DNA of 6,961 bases from an uncultured Paracoccaceae bacterium (lineage in GTDB: Bacteria > Pseudomonadota > Alphaproteobacteria > Rhodobacterales > Rhodobacteraceae), in contig CAJJAK010000004.1 in the NCBI GenBank assembly GCA_905182165.1, forward strand, positions 355,889 through 362,849, given 5' to 3'. Under the pieces are notes generated by a model. That model saw only the letters and a program-made list of their open reading frames with translations. It was not told the origin of the DNA and made no database searches. The translations under genes and the position numbers were made by a program. This document shows, piece after piece, positions 1 to 5,566 of this stretch (position 1 is the first letter of the stretch; every line of letters starts with the position of its first letter).

Positions 1-1
1 G

Positions 2-778
2 TTATTTTCTTTGATCTGAGCCCATTCTTCTTTCTAACCAACGCACAAAAAAACTAATAACTAAAACCAAAACCAAATATTCAAATATCAGAAAAGTGTA
101 AATCTCTAAAGCCCTATATTCATTATTGTTAAGTTCAAACGCACGTTTCGTAAGTTCTTGCATTCCTATCACATAGGCAAAAGCAGACATTTTTACTATA
201 TAAATAAATTGGTTGGCCAGAGCGGGTAAGATTCTCTTTAATGCTTGCGGCAATATTACGTATAACATTGTCTGGTAATAATTTAATCCAACTGTCTTTG
301 CAGCTTCGGTTTGCCCTTTTTCTATTGATTGAATCCCTGCTCTATAAATTTCAGAAGTGAAGGCACTATCGGAAATAGATAACGTTATGACAGCTCCCCA
401 AAACGGTGCGATTGGCATATCGATTCCCATTGATTTCATTAAAAAGGGAAATCCATAAAAGACCCATAAAAGCATAGGTAACAAAGGTATAGAACGAATG
501 AACTCAACATAAATTCTACTTGGCAGTCGAACCCAGCGGTTTTCTGATAATCCTGGAAGAACTACTATCAAGCCAATTATCATAGAAAAAACTGCAGCTA
601 CAACAGAAAGTCTAATTGTGGCAGAAAATCCATTTATCAGAAATACAATGTTATTCCACCCTTGTTGTGTCCTTGGATCGATTACATACCAACCCCAGAT
701 TACTTCTGTCGTATCAGTTGATGAACAACCTACTACTAAAGTTCCTAAAAGTATTGCCAGTATTGTTCTGTTTTGCAC
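2..778 (-). CDS. Polar amino-acid ABC transporter, inner-membrane permease
   Basis: This is the membrane channel subunit of an amino-acid importer; it receives substrate from the periplasmic binding protein and couples to the neighbouring ATPase. It has 258 residues when started at the GTG at 776-778. Hydrophobic segments lie near residues 5-18, 52-75, 96-115, 126-140, 185-206 and 226-246. The EAA loop, which docks on the ATPase, is seen around residues 143-182 (EAA at 158-160, then KTVG and a VILPQAL stretch). I chose the GTG because AAGG sits 7 nt upstream and it starts 13 nt after the ATPase stop. The in-frame ATG at 890-892 would run about 100 nt inside the ATPase gene, and its extra residues look non-homologous. 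Oddly, residues 14-18 (LVVGC) form a lipobox-like site after a short hydrophobic stretch. The family is certain; the substrate is unknown. The gene ends with TAA at 2-4, so the protein is complete. Confidence 0.93.
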   Translation of the reverse strand: MQNRTILAILLGTLVVGCSSTDTTEVIWGWYVIDPRTQQGWNNIVFLINGFSATIRLSVVAAVFSMIIGLIVVLPGLSENRWVRLPSRIYVEFIRSIPLLPMLLWVFYGFPFLMKSMGIDMPIAPFWGAVITLSISDSAFTSEIYRAGIQSIEKGQTEAAKTVGLNYYQTMLYVILPQALKRILPALANQFIYIVKMSAFAYVIGMQELTKRAFELNNNEYRALEIYTFLIFEYLVLVLVISFFVRWLERRMGSDQRK

Positions 779-785
779 GAATAAG

Positions 786-789
786 CCTT
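786..789 (-). promoter_or_regulatory. Ribosome binding site that fixes the permease GTG start
   Basis: Read on the minus strand, AAGG at 789-786 lies 7 nt before the GTG at 778-776. It sits just past the TAA stop of the ATPase (794-792), which suggests translational coupling of the two genes. No comparable site was relied on for the longer ATG start at 892. Confidence 0.6.
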
Positions 790-791
790 TT

Positions 792-1538
792 TTAATGTTG
801 TAATATTTGATTAAGAAATAATTTGCACCTATTCGTTTTGGGTTTATTGAAAAACTCTTTGGGGGCCCCTGTTTCAACAATTCTTCCCTCATCCATGAAT
901 ATCATTCTATCAGCTGCTTTTTTTGCAAAGCCCATTTCATGGGTAACCACAATCATCGTAATTCCCTCTTTAGCTAGATCTATAATCACATCTAACACCT
1001 CGGCAATCATTTCTGGATCTAACGCAGACGTTGGTTCATCAAATAACATAATATTAGGTTCCATACACAAGGCACGCGCAATAGCTACCCGTTGCTGTTG
1101 ACCACCTGATAATTGACTTGGATACTTGTCAACTTGTTCTGGAATTTTTACTCTTTTTAATAAAGCGGTTGCTCGCTCTTCAGCATCTTTTCGTGATAAT
1201 CCGAGAGCTTTCATTGGCCCTAGAATTAAATTTTCCTTCACCGTTAGGTGTGGAAATAGATTAAATTGTTGAAATACCATACCAACTTCGGTGAGGGTTT
1301 TATTATTTTTTTTCGATTTTGAGCCCACTTCAGCACCTGAGACTTTTATAACCCCAGTTTGATGGCTCTCCAAACTATTTATACACCTAACTAATGTTGA
1401 CTTACCTGAACCCGAGGGACCACATATAACAATTTTCTCTCCAACAGATACTTCTAAATTTATATCTTTTAACACCTGAAAATCATCAAACCATTTGTCT
1501 ACACTTTTGAATTCAACAGCTAGAGTTTTTTTTGACAT
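792..1538 (-). CDS. Polar amino-acid ABC transporter, ATP-binding protein (GlnQ/HisP-like)
   Basis: This is the cytoplasmic ATPase that powers import through the permease encoded just downstream. Its 248 residues are the usual length for the family. The motifs are complete and in order: Walker [10 protein letters not shown] (40-48), Q-loop Gln90 in [10 protein letters not shown], signature LSGGQQQR (143-150), Walker B IMLFDEP (163-169, catalytic Glu168), D-loop SALD (171-174) and H-loop His200 in VVTHEMGFA. The C-terminal FLNQIL is typical of the amino-acid (GlnQ/HisP/AapP) group. The ATG at 1538-1536 follows an AGGA 5 nt upstream. It is the first gene of a two-gene minus-strand operon (ATPase, then permease) and diverges from the binding-protein gene at 1841, so the three subunits are probably controlled from the shared region 1539-1840. 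Nothing looks damaged. The family is near certain; the substrate cannot be told from this subunit. Confidence 0.96.
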   Translation of the reverse strand: MSKKTLAVEFKSVDKWFDDFQVLKDINLEVSVGEKIVICGPSGSGKSTLVRCINSLESHQTGVIKVSGAEVGSKSKKNNKTLTEVGMVFQQFNLFPHLTVKENLILGPMKALGLSRKDAEERATALLKRVKIPEQVDKYPSQLSGGQQQRVAIARALCMEPNIMLFDEPTSALDPEMIAEVLDVIIDLAKEGITMIVVTHEMGFAKKAADRMIFMDEGRIVETGAPKEFFNKPKTNRCKLFLNQILQH

Positions 1539-1840
1539 TTTGATCCTAAGTTATGGAGGATTATCTTTCAGAATAAACCGGTACGATTGAGCGCTAATAA
1601 AAAAAGCATGATCAAAAATATTAGCTAGTTAATTAAGAATTGCAATTATTTTATTAATTGGTTTTTAATTTGTTAATCTGAAGATGAAAATCTTTCATTT
1701 AATTTTTAATGATGATAGACACTGATGTAGTATTTTAATAAATATTTGGATGAACTTGGCGTAGTTACAATTTGCAAAAAAAGATTGCGTTAGGTTGTTA
1801 ATTAAAACTTAGAGAAATATATCTTTAATAGGGAGTAAAT
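1539..1840. promoter_or_regulatory. Divergent control region between ATPase/permease and binding-protein genes
   Basis: This very AT-rich 302-bp stretch holds no credible gene. It must carry promoters for both directions. Possible minus-strand elements are a weak pair, TTGCAA (1645-1640) and TAATAT (1623-1618) with a 16-nt spacer, and a GATAAT (1565-1560) with no good partner. No convincing plus-strand -35/-10 pair was found. Candidate protein-binding or structural elements are a perfect 10-bp palindrome AATTGCAATT (1638-1647), TTAATTAA (1629-1636), AGCGCT (1590-1595), and an imperfect hairpin at 1679-1697 (arms TGAAGAT and ATCTTTCA). Assigning any one as an operator would be a guess. Its role as a control region follows from gene orientation, not from a recognised motif. 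Confidence 0.55.
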
Positions 1841-2617
1841 ATGATGAAATTAATAAAAATATATATTGCAGCTATATTGACATTATTTATGGTAAATAGC
1901 TCGGTTGCCGCTGATTCAGCTCTTAATCAAATTTTAAGCTCTGGAGTGCTGAAAGCTGGTACGACTGGTGATTTTTATCCTTTTAGTAAAAGAGATACGG
2001 CGACGAATAGTTATGAAGGATACGATATAGATATCTTAAATGAACTAGCGAAAGACTTAGGTGTTGAGATAGAGTTTGTTTCAACTACTTGGGCAACTTT
2101 GGTTAATGGAATAACTGCTGAAAAGTATCATGTTACTGGGTCTGCTAGTATCAAAGCTAGTCGAATGAAGGCTTCAGGGTTTTCTGACCCTTATACGGCT
2201 GTTGTGACTAAGGCCTACACAACTAAAGATAAAATTAGTCGGTTTAATGGTTGGGATTCGATTAATCAATCTAATGTAAAAGTCGCGACTACTTTAGGTA
2301 CATCATTTGAAACTCAGGTGGATAACTGGTTTACAAATGCTGAAATTACAAAAGTGGCTGCTCCAGCTCGTGGATTTCAAGAAGTATTAGTAGGTAGATC
2401 TGATGTTTTTGTCACATCAAATATTGAGGGTGGAACCCTACTGGTGAAATACCCTCAGCTACGTGAGATTCCAGTTGAGGCCCCAAGAGCACCAGTGCCG
2501 TTGGCTATGCTTTTACCTCAAGCAGATCAAGTGTGGATAAATTATGTAAACAGTTGGATTAAAATTAAAGAAGCTGGAGGTTTCTTTAAGGCGACTGCTG
2601 ATAAATACGGTTTATAA
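1841..2617 (+). CDS. Periplasmic amino-acid-type solute-binding protein (SBP family 3, PheC-like)
   Basis: This is the periplasmic receptor expected to serve the permease and ATPase encoded divergently. Its 258 residues begin with a signal peptide: basic MMKLIK, hydrophobic core 8-18, and probable cleavage after VAA (residue 24). The mature part follows the SBP_bac_3 pattern: GVLKAGTTGDFYPFS (35-49), EGYDIDILNELAKDLG (59-74), the ligand-pocket segment with Arg108 before FSDPY (114-118), and GRSDVF (185-190) whose Asp188 fits the amine-binding acid. The GTTGDFYPF and TTWATL segments and the C-terminal YVNSWI resemble the cyclohexadienyl/arogenate dehydratase (PheC) branch. An enzymatic role is therefore possible, but the divergent transporter genes favour transport. 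The start has AGGGAG 5 nt upstream; a second ATG follows directly at 1844. A strong terminator lies 26 nt after the stop, so the gene is probably monocistronic. Confidence 0.93.
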   Translation: MMKLIKIYIAAILTLFMVNSSVAADSALNQILSSGVLKAGTTGDFYPFSKRDTATNSYEGYDIDILNELAKDLGVEIEFVSTTWATLVNGITAEKYHVTGSASIKASRMKASGFSDPYTAVVTKAYTTKDKISRFNGWDSINQSNVKVATTLGTSFETQVDNWFTNAEITKVAAPARGFQEVLVGRSDVFVTSNIEGGTLLVKYPQLREIPVEAPRAPVPLAMLLPQADQVWINYVNSWIKIKEAGGFFKATADKYGL

Positions 2618-2643
2618 AAACTATTCTTTTAAAGTGTAAAAAG

Positions 2644-2667
2644 AAAAAGCCCCTCAGGGGCTTTTTT
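2644..2667 (+). terminator. Rho-independent terminator of the binding-protein gene
   Basis: A 10-bp stem (2644-2653 paired with 2657-2666: five A-T and five G-C pairs) closes a TCA loop and runs into six T residues (2662-2667). It starts 26 nt after the binding-protein stop. The A-rich left arm could also make it work for the minus strand, but no minus-strand gene ends here. It separates the binding protein from the creatininase-family gene, which therefore probably has its own promoter in the AT-rich 2668-2736 stretch, where no clear -35/-10 pair was found. Confidence 0.93.
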
Positions 2668-2736
2668 AATTTTTATTTGTTTTTAAAATATAAATAAATA
2701 AAAACTAATAATTTAAATATTTATTTAGGATTATGC

Positions 2737-3471
2737 ATGCGATTACTTACCTCATCATGGTTTGAAGTTCAGGATTATTTAAAATCTTCCGATGGGGTAA
2801 TTGTGCCAACTGGCTCGGTTGAGCAACACGGACCAATTGGGTTAATTGGTACTGATGCTCTTTGCGTAGAAGAAATCGCTGAACAAGTTGGAAAGAATAT
2901 AAATGCCTTGATAGCTCCAACTTTGGCATATGCACCTGCTGAGTTTAATATGGAATTTCCAGGTACAATTTCTATTTCCCCAGAGATATTCGAAGAGCTT
3001 TGCCGGCAAGTTTTGACCTCACTTGCTCGGCAAGGATTTAGGCATATTTATTTATTGAATGGTCATGGCGCAAACCTAGAGCCATTAAAAAATTTAAGAA
3101 ATTCTATCGCAGATGTTGAAATAAGAGTTAGAAGCTGGTGGGATTTTAAAAGTGTTAATGATTTACGTAATAAACATTTTGGTGATTGGGAAGGCATGCA
3201 TGCTACCCCTTCTGAAATTTCAATTACGCGAGTTAATCATAGAGAAATTCAATCCTCTCTTGCAGAAATGCCACCCAAAAAATTAAGCAAAAAATACATA
3301 AAGGATCACTCAGGTGACAAACATGGAGATGCTAAAGAACATAAGAAGAATTTTCCTGATGGAAGAGTTGGTTCCCATTCTGCGTTAGCAAAAGAAGAGT
3401 TTGGGATTGAATTAATGAATCAAGCTGTATCGCAAATAGAGAAGGATTATATGGATTTTTTAAAGATTTAA
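2737..3471 (+). CDS. Creatininase-family metal-dependent amidohydrolase
   Basis: Members of this family are cytoplasmic, usually Zn/Mn-dependent, and hydrolyse amide bonds (creatinine, formamidopyrimidine intermediates, mycofactocin precursor). The 244 residues match family length. Visible motifs are PTGSVEQHG (24-32) with ligands Glu29 and His31, Asp40 in GTDAL, LLNGHGAN (106-113) with His110, and HATPSEISI (155-163), whose Glu160 fits the late metal-binding Glu of the HAGE-type motif. The residue two after His110 is Ala, where I recall creatininase itself having Glu (NGHYEN), so creatinine is not a safe substrate call. The ATG at 2737 has AGGA 6 nt upstream; an out-of-frame ATG at 2733 was dismissed. 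The gene lies 69 nt after the terminator and its stop overlaps the stop of the facing dehydrogenase gene. A role in opening a cyclic or amide-bearing substrate taken up by the adjacent transporter is inference only. Confidence 0.9.
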   Translation: MRLLTSSWFEVQDYLKSSDGVIVPTGSVEQHGPIGLIGTDALCVEEIAEQVGKNINALIAPTLAYAPAEFNMEFPGTISISPEIFEELCRQVLTSLARQGFRHIYLLNGHGANLEPLKNLRNSIADVEIRVRSWWDFKSVNDLRNKHFGDWEGMHATPSEISITRVNHREIQSSLAEMPPKKLSKKYIKDHSGDKHGDAKEHKKNFPDGRVGSHSALAKEEFGIELMNQAVSQIEKDYMDFLKI

Positions 3472-4205
3472 ACGTGCTGTGCGCCGTTTACTTGAATTTC
3501 AGCACCTGAGATGTATGAACTTTGACCGGAACATAAAAAATAAATTGCAGATGCCACCTCTGACGGTTGCCCGAGCCGCTGCAATGGTAAGGCGTCTACG
3601 ATTTTGTCAGTGCCTGGACTTAAAATTGATGTTTCAACTTCACCTGGTGCAATCGCATTGACCCGGACGCCTAAAGGTCCGAGATCGTAAGCCATTTCTC
3701 GAGTAAGTGCTGCTAGTGCGGCTTTAGATGTGGCGTAAGGTGCTCCTGCGAATGGATGAACTCGCGAACCAGCAATGGAAGTTACATTAACTACAGACCC
3801 TTTGGCTGCTGCAAGCTCATCACGAAGGCCGTTTACTAAAACGACTGATGCGAAAAAGTTTACATGAAAAACATGACCCCATGTTTTTAAGTCAGTATCT
3901 ATGCTGTTTAAGCGTTTACTATTCTCACCTTTTGGAGAGATCCCAGCATTATTTACTAATGCATCTAAACGCCCATTTAGTTTTTCTTTGATTTCTGAGA
4001 TTACATTTATTGTACTTTTAGGATCTGCTAAATCAACTTGTATGTGGTCTGCTGCTCCTCCTGGCCAAGGACATCTTTCATCAAAGGGTTTTCTTGAACA
4101 AGTTAGTACTCTCCAACCTTCAGCTGAAAATCTTTTTACAGTTGCATGTCCAATACCTCGACTAGCTCCTGTAAGAACTAGTGTCTTTTTATTATTATCT
4201 ACCAT
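3468..4205 (-). CDS. Short-chain dehydrogenase/reductase (SDR, FabG-like)
   Basis: This is a cytoplasmic NAD(P)-dependent oxidoreductase of the classical SDR type, 245 residues, usual length. Visible motifs are the nucleotide site TGASRGIG (12-19), Asp59 in QVDLADP, NNAG (85-88), the catalytic tetrad Asn116, Ser143 (VTSIAG), Tyr157 and Lys161 (YATSK), and APGEVET (186-192) for the cofactor face. Arg38 after the second strand (CSRKP) favours NADP(H). The C-terminal VNGAQHV is a variant of the usual V-D-G-G ending. The ATG at 4205-4203 follows GAGG with a 6-nt gap. It lies 80 nt downstream of the broken hydrolase gene on the same strand, with a fair promoter in that gap, so it may be transcribed on its own. 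The substrate cannot be inferred; the family covers sugars, keto-acyl chains and hydroxy acids. Its C-terminal half is noticeably richer in G+C than the neighbours. Confidence 0.94.
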   Translation of the reverse strand: MVDNNKKTLVLTGASRGIGHATVKRFSAEGWRVLTCSRKPFDERCPWPGGAADHIQVDLADPKSTINVISEIKEKLNGRLDALVNNAGISPKGENSKRLNSIDTDLKTWGHVFHVNFFASVVLVNGLRDELAAAKGSVVNVTSIAGSRVHPFAGAPYATSKAALAALTREMAYDLGPLGVRVNAIAPGEVETSILSPGTDKIVDALPLQRLGQPSEVASAIYFLCSGQSSYISGAEIQVNGAQHV

Positions 4206-4250
4206 TTTTGACCTCTGTAGCGCACCTTATCACACTTTGTATGAACTGCA

Positions 4251-4277
4251 ATTATAACTGTTGATTAAAATTGTCAG
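4251..4277 (-). promoter_or_regulatory. Candidate sigma70-type promoter for the SDR gene
   Basis: Read on the minus strand, CTGACA (4277-4272, five of six bases of TTGACA) and a perfect TATAAT (4256-4251) are separated by 15 nt, slightly shorter than ideal. Transcription would begin about 40 nt before the SDR start codon, inside the gap after the broken hydrolase gene. This would let the dehydrogenase be expressed even if the upstream gene is dead. Confidence 0.4.
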
Positions 4278-4285
4278 GAATGATT

Positions 4286-5204
4286 TTATATTTTACGGGA
4301 CAAAATTTTATTTAAAAACTTAGATATTTGATTGAGGGATTGTTTGGCTTCTGGAAAATGTCCATACATTAAATGCCATACATGTGGAGTACTGGCCATT
4401 TTTTCTAGTGAAACATCAACACCATCTGATATCAATTTTTTGTTTAAATTGATGCTATCATCCAACAGAATTTCGGATTCACTTACGTGGATTAATATTG
4501 GGCATGCACCTTTATAATTGTAAAATAGTGGTGATATGCTTTTAGGATCAATAGAACCTAGATATGAATCTTTCATAAAATCAATTTGTTCAACAGGCAA
4601 TATGACTTCAGATTTTTGATTGGTTATTATTGCATCAGCTAGAGAATGTTAGGTCGGCAAGTGGGCTTAATAAGACTGCTGCTGCAGGTTTCTCTAATTT
4701 ATTTACAATTATATGATTTATTAATTGCAATACAAGCGTACCACCCGCACTATCACCTGCTAAAATAATTTTATCTGACCTTATGCCAGTTGATAATATT
4801 GCTTGGTAAGTTGTGATCACATCCTCTAAAGCTGCTGGATATTTATATTCGGGTGCTAACCTATAATCTGGTAAAGCCGCTTTGAAATTGATGTTGCTCG
4901 CTATTCTTGCTGCGAGTTTCATATGAGTTTGATCACTACCAAAAATAAACGCCCCACCGTGTAAGTAAAGTAAAACACCATTTTTGGGTTTATTTTCTCC
5001 TACACCAGCCCAGGTACCTGAAGTACTTTTTCCATTATAGTTAAATTCCGTTTTAAAATGCCAGAAATTTTTAGGTTTTAAAAAGAAATACTTTGCTTGA
5101 TTTTCTAACCATTTTCGAACACGCTTTGGATCTTTATTATTTCTGAGAAATTTTTTTACAGCGATTCTTGCATATAGATTAGTTATGTTTAGTCTTATTG
5201 ACAT
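4286..5204 (-). pseudogene. Alpha/beta hydrolase, HSL (hormone-sensitive lipase-like) esterase family, frameshifted
   Basis: This is a carboxylesterase-type hydrolase broken into two frames. The first part (5204 down to the TGA at 4637-4635, 189 residues) has the oxyanion motif HGGAF (82-86), DYRLAPE (113-119), the nucleophile elbow GDSAGG (150-155, Ser152) and SPLADLTFS (180-188). The second part is open in another frame from about 4648 to the TAA at 4288-4286. It carries the acid motif SESEILLDD and the histidine motif PHVWH, so the full Ser-Asp-His triad exists across the break. The frame change must fall within 4638-4651. The whole region is 919 nt (3n+1), equal to about 305 residues once one extra base is removed, which is normal family length. 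The ATG at 5204 has AGG 4 nt upstream, with a longer GGAG further off. An ATG at 4600 could start the tail piece, but it would lack the nucleophile. Either a recent pseudogene or a sequence error. Confidence 0.85.
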
Positions 5205-5566
5205 CTAGCCTACTTCTCCAATCAATCTCGTAGCAGCTCTTATTTATTTATAGTCTCTTCGGGTCGCTTTGTGCACTTATATTGACAAGTTTGGAGCGCT
5301 TTTACGAGATATAATTTGTATTTGTGCATAATGCCAAATTTGATTTGCATATTCTTCTGTCATTACCGATTTGACAAGCCTGTTTTGGATTGTTGAGCAA
5401 CATGTGAGTGTTATATTTTTGCTTATTATGCTTTATAACTAATCTTACTTTATCATTATATTAGGAGTATTACATGAATCTAAATATTATTCATTAAATA
5501 AAAAATCTAAACTGTGGAAATCCTAGATAAATAGTAAAAAATATACCAGTAATTTAGGAGAAAAAA
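5205..5566. promoter_or_regulatory. Divergent control region between hydrolase and amidase
   Basis: This 362-bp region between two divergent starts has no protein gene of meaningful length. The best minus-strand promoter candidate is TTGGCA (5337-5332) and TATATC (5313-5308) with an 18-nt spacer, firing towards the hydrolase. On the plus strand a TATAAC (5434-5439) is a possible -10 without a good -35. Repeated elements are seen: TTGACAAG at 5282-5289 and 5371-5378, TTTGTGCA at 5268-5275 and 5321-5328, and an inverted repeat TGTTG-AG-CAACA at 5391-5402. A 7-codon reading frame with a good ribosome binding site starts at 5474. The repeats may be regulator sites, but no known operator is recognised. 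Confidence 0.45.
5474..5497 (+). other. Possible 7-codon leader ORF upstream of the amidase
   Basis: AGGAG at 5463-5467 stands 6 nt before an ATG (5474) that reads MNLNIIH and then stops at TAA (5495-5497), 69 nt before the amidase ATG. The heptamer TTAGGAG of this site (5461-5467) is repeated exactly as the amidase ribosome binding site (5554-5560), at the same distance from its ATG. It could be a leader peptide, the relic of an earlier start, or chance in AT-rich DNA. No attenuator hairpin was found after it. Confidence 0.25.

Noticed and set aside
779..892. Longer permease start at the ATG 890-892
   Set aside because: It would overlap the conserved C-terminus of the ATPase by about 100 nt, and the added residues have no signal or helix expected of the family. 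The GTG at 778 has a well-placed AAGG.
1684..1725. 13-codon frame beginning at ATG 1684 in the first divergent region
   Set aside because: It has no ribosome binding site and is too short; chance in AT-rich DNA.
1841..2617. Calling the binding protein a true PheC cyclohexadienyl dehydratase
   Set aside because: The resemblance is shared across SBP family 3, catalytic residues could not be confirmed by eye, and transporter genes lie alongside.
3901..4257. Open frame of 118 codons on the plus strand opposite the SDR gene
   Set aside because: It lies antisense to a well-conserved SDR N-terminus and has no recognisable domain; it is a shadow of the real gene.
4635..4651. Programmed frameshift in the HSL hydrolase
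   Set aside because: The codon before TGA is AGC, and a +1 slip to GCT would break pairing; no prfB-like CTT-TGA context.
5282..5315. Perfect TTGACA (5282-5287) with perfect TATAAT (5310-5315) as an amidase promoter
   Set aside because: The spacer is 22 nt, too long for sigma70, and the start site would be about 250 nt from the amidase.
5440..5520. Open stretch reading ESKYYSLNKKSK in the frame next to the mini-ORF
   Set aside because: It is about 25 codons with no start codon and no family resemblance.
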